Assembly: GCA_007570785.1 (NCBI GenBank)
Contig: ML664173.1
Coordinates: 12,991,933-13,055,932, forward strand
Length of the DNA: 64,000 nt
DNA from: Antilocapra americana
Lineage: Eukaryota; Chordata; Mammalia; Artiodactyla; Antilocapridae
Reading direction: 5' to 3'
The notes under the pieces were generated by a model. That model searched no databases and had not been told where the DNA came from. It saw only the letters and a program-made list of their open reading frames with translations. A program made the position numbers and the translations under genes. This document shows positions 41,766-52,289 of this stretch, one piece after another (the stretch's first letter is position 1; each line of letters starts with the position of its first letter).

Positions 41766-43369
41766 CTCTTTGGGATGCAAGTGATGTTGTGATCAGTTCC
41801 TCCCCTCTCTAAGGCAGCATGCCAGGAGGGCTAGTAGAGATTGCACTGCTAATGACAATGAAAGCCTTAGAAGAGAGAACAGAGCAGGATGCTCACATGG
41901 ACCAGCGTCCAGGTCACCCTGAACCTGCTCACCTGACGCAGGGGAAAACATGTCTGTGAATTCTCCATCTTCCTGAGACTCTGTCTCCCTTGGCCTCTCC
42001 CCACTGGCCTCCATCTTCGTCTTTGAACAGACCCTTAGAGACAATAAAGGGAAACAGAGCTGGGTAAGGGAGCTGAGTTGTAAAAGTCTGCCTCTCTGCC
42101 TTGCCCCCTGGCCCAGCCACTCTGAGTTGCTCCCTTGGCCCTGTTCATTCTGCTCCCTGCTGGTTTCCCCAGGGTCCCTGATATCCAAAATAACTCCAAA
42201 GTCACCATATATGACTCTATTGCAAGCATACCCTCCCTTAAAGTGAGGGCTGCAAACTGTATTACAATGAGAAAATATACTAGCAAGTAATAAATTGTCC
42301 CTCCTTTCTCTGTGTTCCTAGTGGGCCTTGAAATTAGCCAGAACCAAATGTCACATTAATTTCACTGTCAGGAGCCAGCACTAAGGGTGACATCATAGTG
42401 TCCCCTGGGACTGGACTCCACTAGCCTGGGTGGGAGGTAGGCCAGCCTGAGGCCCTGAAGTGGACCAGTGGGGAAAGGGAAGTGGACACTCTTCATGAAC
42501 GGGTCCATGCCAAGTCCTGTTGTGTTTTGTCCTGGGCTGTCTTCCAAGAGGAGAGAGCTGGGTCTCTAAAACGTTAAAGGTATTATGGTTTCGGGTGCTG
42601 GCATGAATAGATCTGCCCACACGGGTTATGTTCCCAACACGCTGCTTGTACCTCCAGCCCCATTTCAGGAGGCCTTGTAGGCAAAGAGAGTCTTGTTGTG
42701 TCTAAGTGATGGTCTCTCCGTTCCCAAAGAATTTCTGCTACAGTATTGAGTGGGACAAGGTAGGATTAACAAATCCGAGGATTATCTGAGCAATAAAGAT
42801 ATACTGCCATAGGCCTTTTCATTTGGAACTCAGTCCTGGTCAATATCAACATCTTACGGCAAGTCGATAAATCCCGGTATCAACCGCAGTAGAAAACGTG
42901 TCAATGCCTGCTGCCGGCAACTTAGTTTATGGTGAATCAAGACCCTGAACGAGGCTCTAAATTTGCTGAAGCCTTTTTCTGTAGGGTTTGTTGCGGCTCA
43001 CCCAGCCAGATCGATTCGATGCGTTGTGCTGGGGAAGAGGAAAAGGTTTGTGGCTCTCAGAGTATTAGCAAGTTCATTTCACGCTGATGCTGTGACAGAG
43101 GCCAGGGGAGGGCTTACAGAGTCTGGCATTCATCAAGCCGGCTGGTCTCACCCACGACATCCCTCAGGCTTGCGGCAGAGAGACAGGGAAGGGAGGGGCT
43201 GACAGCTGGCCGTTCATGGGCACACTGTGGCTTTCTTTGAGAGGGGGGTGTGGAGTGAACAGGGGACGGGATCCAGAGGCTCCCATGACTCCCCCAGCCA
43301 GGAGAGGACTGGAGCTAGTTGGGATGAAGGGCATGTTTTCCTTCCTAGAGAGTCTGGGGCAAACTGACT
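41766..43369. other. Long unique region, no gene seen
   Basis: About 1.6 kb with no recognised repeat. Open frames (for example 131 codons on the minus strand at 41793-42188) have no recognisable product. It keeps CpGs at 42830-43050 in otherwise AT-rich text, which suggests constraint. Confidence 0.5.
42755..43060. promoter_or_regulatory. Candidate conserved regulatory element
   Basis: TAGGATTAACAAATCCGAGG and GGATTATC give two K50-homeodomain (OTX/PITX-like) cores about 20 bp apart. GTCGATAAATCCCG, AACCGCAGT (RUNX-like) and GATCGATTCGATGCG follow. About ten CpGs survive. Function is inferred. Confidence 0.35.
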
Positions 43370-43446
43370 GCAAAGATGGCCCTAATTCTCCATCTTTCCC
43401 AAATCACTTGCAACGTGATAGTTCCTCTCATCAAAAAGTTAAATCT
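43370..43446 (+). mobile_element. MLT1-type LTR, 5' part
   Basis: AAGATGGCCCTAATTCTCCA and TTGCAACGTGATAGTTCCTC match the start of an MLT1-type LTR that resumes at 44026. Confidence 0.7.
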
Positions 43447-44011
43447 TTAACAAGGACCTACAGTGTAGCACATGGAACTCTGCTTAAGGTTATGCGGCAG
43501 CCTGGATGGGAGGGGAGTTAGAAGGGGAATGGATACGTGTATATGCACGGCTGAGTCCCTTCACTGTTCACCTGAAACTGTTACAACATTGTTCATCAGC
43601 TATTTATCGGCTGCTGTTGCTGTTGTTATTCAGTCGCTAAGTCGTGTTTAACTCTTCGCAACTTCATGGAATATAGCACGCCAGACTCCTCTGTTATCCA
43701 CTGTCTCCCAGAGTTTGCTCAGGGTCATGTACATTGAGTCAGTGATGCTATCTAACCATCTCATCCTCTGCCGCCCCCTTCTTTCTCCTTCAATCTTTCC
43801 CAGCATCAGGGTCTTTTCCAATGATGCGAAGTCAGCTCTTCACAAAATCAGGTGGCCAAAGTATTGGAGCTTCAGCAACAGTCCTTCCAATGAATATTCA
43901 GAGTTGACTTCCTGTACGATTGACTGGTCTGATTTCCTCTTTGTTGTTCAGTCACTAATCAGCTATACCCCAATACAAATGAAAAGTTTTCTGTTTTTTA
44001 TTTTTTTTAAG
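43447..44011 (+). mobile_element. L1 3' end in MLT1, with 14-bp target duplication
   Basis: AACAAGGACCTACAGTGTAG, GGATACGTGTATATGCACGG and CACCTGAAACTGTTACAACA, then after the BovB insert AGCTATACCCCAATACAAAT. AAAAAGTTAAATCT is perfect at 43433-43446 and 44012-44025. Confidence 0.93.
43604..43957 (-). mobile_element. BovB LINE 3' end nested in L1
   Basis: (GCTGTT)n tail, TTCAGTCGCTAAGTCGTGTT to GATTGACTGGTCTGATTTCC, ending with a stray TTGTTGTTCAGTCAC. ATCAGCTAT flanks it at 43595-43603 and 43958-43966. Confidence 0.94.
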
Positions 44012-44025
44012 AAAAAGTTAAATCT

Positions 44026-44440
44026 ATTTCCCTGTTCTTTGAATCTAGGCTGCCTTGTAACTTTCTCTAATCAATAGAACGTGGGCCACAACATTTCAGC
44101 TCCAAGTTGGGCCCCAAGAGGCCTCTCTACTCCCCTCCTACCACTCCCCCAGCCCCAGGTGAAGATCAGCTAGTCTTCTGGAGGTAGGGGAGAGAGAGCA
44201 GGTGGAGAAGAGCCAAGTCTCCCCAGCTGAGGTCATTCTGGACCAATCAGCCTCCAGTCAACCTGACCACAGATGCTGAGCCCAGTTGCGCCCAGCCAAG
44301 ACCAGCAGAGCTGTGCAGCCAATCCATAAATCTAAACGGTTTATAAGCGATGATAAATGGTTATTGTTTTAACTCAGCAAGGTTTGGGGAGAGGGACAGT
44401 TTTTTACGTAGCATTATTATGTCAATAGGTAACTGATACA
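44026..44440 (+). mobile_element. MLT1-type LTR, 3' part
   Basis: CCTGTTCTTTGAATCTAGGC, GACCACAGATGCTGAGCCCA, CAGCCAAGACCAGCAGAGCT and TAGGTAACTGATACAG follow MLT1 order. Confidence 0.8.
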
Positions 44441-44929
44441 GAGTTCATCCAACGGTTTTGATAACCAACCAAAGTAATGCCCAGGGAAAATCACCCCAGG
44501 CCCTGAACTTTGGGGCTCCTGATTCTCTGAGGACCAGAGTTCTACCTACTGGTGCTAAAAACCTGAAGCATGTACACTCTACACCTGCAACAAAAACTCC
44601 ACACAAGCAGTCCATGTCTTCCTCAAACAGACTGCCAGCAAAAGACCATACACATTTCCCCAGTTTAATTCAAGTCCTAGGGTTAAAGGTAACGATTTCT
44701 AAGACAACCAGGCTAGCTTTAGCTCCAGGACTCTAGACAACACTGCTTCTTTTCTAGAATGGAGAGACAAATACCATCTGGCCTCTACCTCCCCAGTCTG
44801 CCTTCCTGAGTCACTGAACTATTTTGTGTAAGTGGCAAGGGTCATGATTGGCTAAAAAAAAAAAAAAAATGGGGGTATTTGTATTTCTACTGCTCCTATA
44901 AATAAATGATCAGAAATGTAGTGTCTTCA
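44441..44929. other. No gene seen
   Basis: Unrecognised; a 16-base A run lies near 44855-44870. Confidence 0.4.
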
Positions 44930-45448
44930 GCAGTACAGACATGTTATCTGACTGTTCTAGAGGTCAGAAGTCTGACCTGGGTCTCAGGAAGCTACAAAGT
45001 GGTGTGGTGTGGTGTGGCGCCGGGGCTGCCTTCCTTTCCGGAAGTTCTGGGGGAAATCTATTCCTTATTTTCCCAGATTCTAGTGGTTGCCCTTACTCCT
45101 TGGCTCATGGCCCCTACCTTCATCTTCAAAGATAGCAACAATGGATGGAGTCTTCTCATGTCACAGCTCTCTGACCCACTCTCCTCCCTGCCGGTTCTAC
45201 TTTTAAGGACTTGGTTTAATAAATTGGACCCAATCAGAATGGAATCATACATTGTATGATTCCATTTATACAAAATGTGCAGAACAGGCACATAATCCAA
45301 GATAATAACTATCCCAAAACACAAGAGTCAGACACAATTTAGGGACTAAACCACCAACCACCAATCATATCTTCCAACTCCCATTGTAAAGTAACATAGT
45401 TACAGCTTCCAGAGATTAGGACATGGACATCTTATTCTGCCTATCAGG
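44930..45448 (-). mobile_element. MaLR-type LTR with an internal insert
   Basis: TCTAGAGGTCAGAAGTCTGA, GCTCATGGCCCCTACCTTCA at 44930-45235 and GATTAGGACATGGACATCTT at 45366-45448 are in minus-strand MaLR order. The stretch between is foreign and includes a palindrome and a short BovA-like tip (GAGTCAGACACAATTTAGGG at 45327). A GGTGT repeat (four units) lies near 45000-45018. Confidence 0.65.
45238..45266. repeat. 29-bp perfect palindrome
   Basis: Arms AATGGAATCATACA and TGTATGATTCCATT around one central T. The text resembles part of an old repeat. Confidence 0.85.
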
Positions 45449-45841
45449 ATTTCACTGTAACTTTGTATAACAAAGATTGAAAGATAGGAAGCTTTTGTTT
45501 TTCTCAGACATCTCCATAGAACTGCCTGTTAGAAAAGACAAGAGGGATTGAAATGAACCAGGATCAGCAACATCCTGTAATTTGTCCCCAAAGTTGCAGG
45601 GCATCCCGCCCTCCATGAAACAGTGGTCTTACTACTGAAGATGCAGGATCTGGCTCTGAGTTCGAAGGCAGGATTAGATAGCCTTAGCCCACAAGGAACA
45701 CAGATCTTCATGATGCTGCAACCCCATACAGAACTGGCTGAAACTGTTGACGCCCCTTGTGGCAATTTCAAGGAGGCCATCAGGAGCCATGGCAGACTAT
45801 GCAACCAACAAGGTTTTTCCCCATTTATTGAGCTCTGTGCT
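45449..45841. other. No gene; unrecognised
   Basis: Open frames on both strands (126 codons minus, 75 plus) have no known product. Confidence 0.4.
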
Positions 45842-45863
45842 AAGAGCTGAGGGGTTGCAGGGG

Positions 45864-46142
45864 AGATGGAGAGGGTGGAACGAATGGAGAGAGTAGCAGG
45901 AAAGCACACACACTACCATATGTAAAACAGATAGCCAGTGGGAATTTGCTGTACGACTCAGGGAACTCGGACCAGGCTCTGTGACCACCTAGAGGGGCGG
46001 GATGGGGTGGGAGGTGGGAGTGAAGTTCAAGAGGGAGGGGACATCTCTATACTTATGGCTGATGCATGTTGATGTATGGCAGAAACCAACATAGTATGGT
46101 AAAGCAATGATCCTTCAATTACAAATAAATACAAGTTTAAAA
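45864..46142 (+). mobile_element. Young ruminant L1 3' end with ~21-bp target duplication
   Basis: TACCATATGTAAAACAGATA, TGGGAATTTGCTGTACGACT and ATGGCAGAAACCAACATAGT, then A-rich end. AAGAGYTGAGGGGTTGCAGGG flanks it at 45842-45863 and 46143-46163 with one mismatch. It contains the G-rich 3'UTR block at 45994-46016. Confidence 0.94.
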
Positions 46143-46224
46143 AAGAGTTGAGGGGTTGCAGGGATGGGTCTGAAGAGATTCTGCCTGCAAAGGGACTACA
46201 GACTAGAGATTATACAGAACGGGT

Positions 46225-46345
46225 ATTTATTTACATATTTGCCACTCCATGTAACATGCCGGATCTTAGTTCCCCAACCAGGAATCAAATCCATGCCCTC
46301 TGCAGCAGAAGCACAGGTTTAACCACTGGACACCAGAGAAATGCC
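46225..46345 (-). mobile_element. CHR-type SINE
   Basis: GCCGGATCTTAGTTCCCCAA, CAGGAATCAAATCCATGCCC and TTTAACCACTGGACACC are the reversed CHR head. Confidence 0.88.
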
Positions 46346-46559
46346 AGAGCAAACATTTAAACATATGACCGTTTCAGTTTTAAAGAAGAGAAACACGTCA
46401 CAAGACGCAAAGACATAAAACGTGATGGAAGATCAGAGCGAGAGAAGATGGGAAGAGTACAGATAAGGAGAGGAAGAAAAAAGAATCATCTGGAAAGGCT
46501 TTTTGAAAGAATTTAAGGAAACATAAATCCAAGTTATAAACTTTACAGTTCAAGTTTTT
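46346..46559. other. No gene seen
   Basis: AT-rich with purine runs. Confidence 0.4.
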
Positions 46560-46725
46560 TTGAAAAGGGAAAAATAGTAAATCTTTTAGGCTTTGTGGGT
46601 CATATGCTCCCTGTTAGAACTATTCAACTCTTTTGATAAAGTACAAAACAGCTAAGTAAGGGTGTGAGCATGGCTGGGTCCCAGTGAAACTTTATAGAAA
46701 GAGGTGGGCCAAATCTGTCAGATCC
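46560..46725 (-). mobile_element. hAT-type DNA transposon relic
   Basis: ATAGTAAATCTTTTAGGCTT, GTGGGTCATATGCTCCCTGT, GTGAAACTTTATAGAAAGAG and GTGGGCCAAATCTGTCAG match a common non-autonomous hAT-Charlie-like repeat; exact name not certain. Confidence 0.65.
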
Positions 46726-46729
46726 CCAT

Positions 46730-47285
46730 TTAAAGCCATGTTGTAGGCATCCTCTTGCATAATCATGAAAGGATTTACAGACAATAAATAACTATTTGGT
46801 TAAGCTTTGGTAAATGGATAGAACTTGAACAGGAAGGAAGGACAACTCAGAAGAAAGTAAAATTAACAATTTTTATGGGATGTGGAAGAGACTAAGTCTT
46901 CAAGAGTTTGAAACAGAGGATTTGGTATGGGAGAAATACTTGAAATACAGCTAGTTTGAGTGGGGTATTTTATGGAAAGGGCTTTGGCTGGTGGCTCAGT
47001 GGTAAAGAATCTGCCACCAGTGCAGGAGATGCGGGTTTGATCCCTGTGTTGGGAAGATCCCCTGGAGAAGGAAATAGCAACTCACTCCTGTATTCTTGCC
47101 TGGGAGATCCCATGGATAGAGGAGCCTGGAGGGCTACAGTCCATGGGATTGCAAAAGACATGACTTAGTGACTAAAAAACAAGGCCAGATTTTATGGAGA
47201 ACCTTGATAGGCAAGTAATAAAGTTTTGATGTAAGATGAGAATTAGGGAACCGTTGACAGGTTCTGAGCTGGAAATCATGGCATG
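46730..47285 (-). mobile_element. L2 LINE, split by Bov-tA
   Basis: 46730-46966 and 47199-47285 (ACCTTGATAGGCAAGTAATA, AAGTTTTGATGTAAGATGAG, TGACAGGTTCTGAGCTGG) fit minus-strand L2, best supported on the right. Confidence 0.55.
46977..47188 (+). mobile_element. Bov-tA SINE with 10-bp target duplication
   Basis: GGCTTTGGCTGGTGGCTCAG to AGACATGACTTAGTGACTAA. ATTTTATGGA is perfect at 46967-46976 and 47189-47198. The head TTCCC is mutated to TTGG. Confidence 0.95.
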
Positions 47286-48799
47286 CAAATATTTTTCAAA
47301 TCATTGAGTCAGTTCAAGGATTGGCATCTAGGGCCATGCATACAGGCAAAGCAGAGGTCCTGAAGACTGTCTCCACAGGGTTAAAAGCTAACCCTTTATT
47401 CCCCAGCCAACAATGGTCATGATGCTATCTGTTTCCACACACAACTGGAACTGGTCTGCACCTCACACAGAGCTGGGCCCAGATTCCCAGAAGATTCAAG
47501 GTGCCCATTAGGGTCTGGCTTGGTTTCCCCAAAGCCTTGGGTGCTTTTGCCTTCTTGTCCTCTGCCAAGGAGACTGTTCCTCCATCTTTTTCCCTGCTGT
47601 CTGCTCTGCCTCCTGCATCCCAGGTCCCTCTTGCTGCTGGGAATCACATGTTATCACCAATGAGTTACCAAAGGCTCCGACAAGCTGCTCTTCGCTTTCC
47701 CTGCAGGAGAAAAGCAGCAGCGACCTGGAGCGGGGACCTTGTTAGAGTCTGTAATGAGTGGACAGGAAAGTATTTCTCCCTGATTAGAATCCCGAATGAG
47801 CTGCTAACAATGGTGAGCAGAGAAAGACCAGACTCCAGCTCTTTTCCCCCAGCTCGCCCCATACCTCTCCCTGCTCCCAAGCGGAGCTCCAGGCAGGAAA
47901 GGGTTCTTTGCCAGCAGCTAAAACCATAAAGAACAAACACAAAACAGCCCCAGACCCTGCTGTCCATCCCTCTTCTCCCTCACCCAGGAGGCTACCTCCC
48001 TCTTATTCATTTTTTCCATGCACCCTGATCTCTGCCATCTACTAACATCCTAACAATGCCACCTGGACTATACACAATCGGTCACAGGTGCCCATGAGGC
48101 CTGGTGAGGGCCTCACTCAAAAAGAAATAGAAATGCAGGAGAATACAGCATCTGACCAGCCACTGGAAACATGAGGCCACAGGCCAAATTCCCACCGCGA
48201 CCAATCAGAGTCAAGTCTCCAATGCAAAGAATTTTGCTCATGTTCAATTCAGAGAATTATTCTGATATCCCCATCTTCTTCTAGTTGGCTGATTTTAGAA
48301 AGCATCCGGATTAGTTCCAGAGTGAATTGATTCACCACAATGATGATTTTTTTAGAAGGAAAATAAAAACTCAGAACATATTTGGGGGGTAGTTCACAGT
48401 TCAATAAAAACATAATATTTGGGTTCAGCTTGGGATTCAGATTGTGCTATGGTTAAGTCCCTGTGTCAGAGGGACTTGAATTTTTAAAGCTTAGAGATAT
48501 TTATGTAGTTCTGGGTTATGAATTCAAAGGAAGAGAAGCTATTTTGCAGTAGTAAGAAAAGAAAGTATTCCAGGATTTGGTGAAATCCCCGTGGGGGTAC
48601 CTGTGCATTCTGAGTGTTGGATAAAGCCCAGTCTGGCCCCTCTGCTAGGCACCTGGCACTGAAGTGGGGCACCTCCCACTTTATTTCTAAGGGACCCCAC
48701 TACTACCAAGGTCCCTTTGTTGTGTCCACAAGAGGAGCAGGCTTTGACTGTAGGCTAAACCACTAACATGAGAACTTGCAGCTCCTATTAAGCAAATAA
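47286..48799. other. Long unique region, no gene seen
   Basis: No repeat recognised over about 1.5 kb. A 142-codon plus frame (47501-47929) is proline and serine rich without a known domain. The AT-rich 48210-48400 includes TTCAGAGAATTATTCTGATA and CCACAATGATGATTTTTTT and could be constrained non-coding DNA. Confidence 0.45.
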
Positions 48800-49083
48800 A
48801 CCCTGAATATTCATTGGAAGGACTGATGCTGAAGTTGAAACTCCAATACTTTGGCCACCTGATGTGAACAGCTGACTCATTAGAAAAGATCCTGATTCTG
48901 GGAAAGACTGAACGCAAAAGGAGATGAGGGTGACAGAGGATGAGATGGTTGGATGGTGTCATTGACGCAATGGACACGAGTCTGAGCAAACCCCAGGAGA
49001 CAGTGAAGAACAGGGAAGCCTGACATGTTACCGTTCATGGGATCACAGAGTTGGACACAACTTAGGGACTGAACAACAACAAG
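48800..49083 (+). mobile_element. BovB LINE 3' end
   Basis: CCCTGAATATTCATTGGAAG to GGACTGAACAACAACAAGCA. Confidence 0.94.
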
Positions 49084-49098
49084 CAGATCAGAACAAAG

Positions 49099-49252
49099 CA
49101 GTGATCATCAACCTCGGCTGTACATTATCTCCCAGAGAACTTTTAAAAGTGAGGATATCAGCATCCACCCTCAGAAATGCTGATTTAATTGGTCTGGGGT
49201 GTGGTTTGGGTGTTGGGACTTTTAAGTGTACGTTCAGAGCTGAGGGCTACTG
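49099..49252 (+). mobile_element. MER5A hAT-Charlie MITE
   Basis: CAGTGATCATCAACCTCGGC start, TGCTGATTTAATTGGTCTGG centre and AGCTGAGGGCTACTG end; the ends are inverted repeats. Confidence 0.93.
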
Positions 49253-49256
49253 GTAT

Positions 49257-49421
49257 AGAGTAACACTTCTCAGACTTCAATGTATATATGGATAGCCTGG
49301 GCCCCTATTAAAATGCATGTTTTTATTCAATAGGTCTTGGATAGACCAGAGATTCTGCCTTTCCAACAAGCTCCCAGAGGGTGCCCATGCTGGTCTTTGG
49401 ACCACTTTCTCTAGAAACAAT
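49257..49421 (-). mobile_element. MER20-type hAT MITE
   Basis: CTTCTCAGACTTCAATGTAT, GCCTGGGCCCCTATTAAAAT, TTCAATAGGTCTTGGATAGA and TCCAACAAGCTCCCAGAGG match minus-strand MER20, only four bases from MER5A. Confidence 0.85.
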
Positions 49422-49429
49422 CTAGCTTA

Positions 49430-50004
49430 TCACCCTGAGGTGTTGTTGTATTTATTGGATGATATATTTGCCAGAACTCTGTCAACCACAATCAGTAAAA
49501 ATCCAGTTCAAATTGGAATAATCAGAAGAAGGAATTTATGGGTACAAATAAATGGGGAAATCTGAGAGTGGGGCGGGCTTTGGGCTTGGATATTTAGGCA
49601 GGAGTTCAAATTATGTCACTAGGACCTTCTGTTTCTATTTTTGCTCTCCCTGGAGTGTTGCTCCATTTTCAGGCAGGTTCTCTCCATGTGGCGTCAAAGA
49701 TGTTCCCAACAGTTCCAGACTTACCTCATCCACACAGCTAGCGAAGCCAGAGAAAGGAGACTGTCTCCCTCACCATCTGAACAGGCCCCTGAAAATGACT
49801 CATAAGTCTCAGCTTAGGTCATATTCCCACTGCTGGGCAGGAACAGGCAGAGCTCCACAGTGAACAGCCTCACCTGAAACACAGCTATTGAGGAATGACA
49901 GTTTCCCAAGGCAGGCAGGCAGAGAAAACCACACAGCAGCTCAGAAAGAGGACCACAGAACAGATCTTGCCTTAGAAACAGAAATAACATTCCGAGCACA
50001 TGTT
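49430..50004 (+). repeat. Ancient interspersed repeat
   Basis: AATCCAGTTCAAATTGGAAT, GAGTTCAAATTATGTCACTA, TTTTCAGGCAGGTTCTCTCC and ATGTGGCGTCAAAGATG resemble an old mammalian repeat, also glimpsed at 58346-58560. Family not named. Confidence 0.45.
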
Positions 50005-50115
50005 GAATCCCTCCATTTTACAGATAAGAACACTGAGGCTCCGCGTGACTGAGTAGTGTGAGAGCACTCAGGCAAAGACTAGGAGAGCCACAACCTAAAT
50101 TCAGGTTTTCCTTTC
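50005..50115 (-). repeat. MIR SINE
   Basis: CATTTTACAGATAAGAACAC and TGAGGCTCCGCGTGACTGAG are minus-strand MIR. Confidence 0.8.
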
Positions 50116-52058
50116 TGGCAATAACCAGGAAGCCAACCCGAGCTGTCAGAAACAGAGGGACTGGTCCCCGACTAACTCAGTGTTGGGTTTGTTTTGTTTC
50201 CAGGCTGGATGCTACATGCCCCACAGGCCAGAGCCAGGGCAGAGAGATTTCCACTCTCCAGGGGCCTCAGGCTCCAGGGGTGGGACTGGCTGGGACGCAC
50301 TGGCTGGGACACTGCGTCCTAGGACAGCAGGGTGATCTAGGCTGGCTCCCCGAGCCCTCGCCGGCCCGCCGGTCCACCAGCCGCCGCGCCCCTGGCCCTA
50401 ATGATCCGTGACTGCAGCCAGACTCCCGGGGACACTCGACCTTCCTTTGCAAACACAAGGGCCTGGGGAGAAAAGGGGAGGGCAGCAGGCAGGGCGGGCC
50501 TGCCTGGGGGCCTCCCTCATCCGTGGCCCCCAGCAGCCAGCCACGTGATGCCCCTCCACAGGCCCCTTCCCAGTGAGGTGGCTGAGGAAGAGGGTAGCAG
50601 GGTCGTGTGTGGGAGGGGACACGCACATACACAGCCTCAGGCCCAGCCACCGCTCTGCCATCCCACCCTGCTCCCCACGTGAACCATTGGGACTGCATCA
50701 GCTGTTCCGGTGGAAGGAGATGGAGGCAGCCAAGACTCACCAGCCTCCAATCATCACTGCCCGTCTCACCCATCCCCAGCTCAAAAACCACCAGGCTGCC
50801 AGCCAACAAGAAAGCAGCGGGTCCTATGGCAAACTTCCCATGCAAGTGGGACTGCCCCTACCTCCTACAGAAAGGCTGGGAGTTGTGACCCAGAGATGGG
50901 GCAGCTGGCAGCTCTAGTGGAGGTTTGGGGCTTTGCCCTGTGGGGAGAGGCTGCCCAGCCCCAGACCGTCAGGGTCAGGCTGCCTTTATCCTCCAGGTTC
51001 CATCACCTCCAGCCCAACTTTCACCCTCCCTGTCCAGCCATCATTCAGCACACCCTGTGTGGTTTTCTGCTCCACGCTTCTCACTGCCCAGTGTTATATG
51101 TTTGCTGTCTCTTCCTCACCGGGGCCCCGTGCACTGCTTACTATATATGCAACACCCACAACCGTCCCTGGCCTGCAAAAGACTCAATAATGGCAATGGA
51201 TGTTGTGTTAGCAATGGCCTCCTCTGAAGACAGCTGCCTGGGCCAAAGTCACGCAGGCCCTTCCCAGGTTGGCCCACATCCCTGGACTGAGGGAGGCCCA
51301 GCATCCAGGCCTGAGCCCAGACCCCTCTAAAGCTCCAGGGCCCCCTGTGAAAGGTCTTCAGTCCTGCTCCAGAGCCCCCTGTGGGGTTGGCTGAGGCTGT
51401 GTAGTTTTCCTCTACCCTCTCCTGCAGCTGTTCCCTCCTTTCCCCAGGTGTTCCTGCAAGAATGCTCCTTAGTATTCAAGCTCGATAAATTCAGCTTCTT
51501 CCCAGGAAGCCAGAGCCCTGCAGCACATACGTGTGGAATGAAAAAGAGAGTTTGACTCTTTACTATTATCACCATCACATCCCCAAAGTTCCTCAAATCT
51601 GCCTACCTCTCTCCCTGTCCAACACCACCACTGTAATTAAAGCCACTACTCTCTCTTGTTCGGAGGTGCTGCAAAGCCAACCCCGGATCCTCTAGCCTCC
51701 TCTGAGTTCAGCTGCCCAGAGCAGGGCAGCCTGGACTGTTCCAGACTTGATTGCCCCCAGGGACACTCCGTAAGAGGCGCAGATGACCACCCATCCCCTC
51801 CCCAGGGAAGACCATGCTGAGGCAGATTTCATGAGATTCTCAGAGGTCCCCTGCTGAAATTCAGCACCCCCTTCCATTCACTCTCCCACCCTTTATTTAT
51901 TTTTCTCTCTTTTTGTCTCATTTCTCCCATCCTTTCACTTGTGCTTCCCAGGCAGAAACTAGCAGCACCCAGATCTCCGTCTCAGCACCTGCTTTGGGGT
52001 GGGGGGTGGGGGGTAGAATCCAAACTGATGAGCCTCCTACCTGGCTCCTGAACTTCTG
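50116..52058. other. GC-rich unique region, no proven gene
   Basis: Nearly 2 kb without recognised repeats. 50343-50400 holds a CpG cluster (CTCGCCGGCCCGCCGGTCCA). Long frames lie on both strands (192 codons minus 50267-50845, 206 plus 50710-51330), overlapping each other as expected from low stop frequency. TTTGTTTCCAG at 50191-50201 resembles a splice acceptor. No domain recognised. Confidence 0.45.
51996..52014 (+). repeat. G-quadruplex motif
   Basis: GGGGTGGGGGGTGGGGGGT can fold as a G-quadruplex. Confidence 0.85.
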
Positions 52059-52086
52059 CTTTAGAAGCTGCTTCGAGCTTCTAAAG
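52059..52086. repeat. Hairpin, 11-bp arms
   Basis: CTTTAGAAGCT, loop GCTTCG, AGCTTCTAAAG. Perfect arms in unique sequence. Confidence 0.85.
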
Positions 52087-52289
52087 ACAGCGCTGCAGAG
52101 AACTGGCCTTCCAGTTTCCTCCAGGCCACAGGAACTTTGCTGTGTGACGGGTCTACGCTTTCACTCAGCGACTCTTGATTGAGTGCCGCTTCACACGTTG
52201 GGATACACGGCAAACCAAAGCCGGAACTCCTTCCCTCCTGGAGCTGCATCCGGCCCCCACCTGCCCCAGTCCCTCCTCCTCCCCAATAC

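Noticed and set aside
50710..51330. 206-codon open frame as a gene
   Set aside because: It overlaps an equally long frame on the other strand, is rich in Pro, Ser and His as GC-rich chance frames are, and shows no known domain, promoter or splice context.
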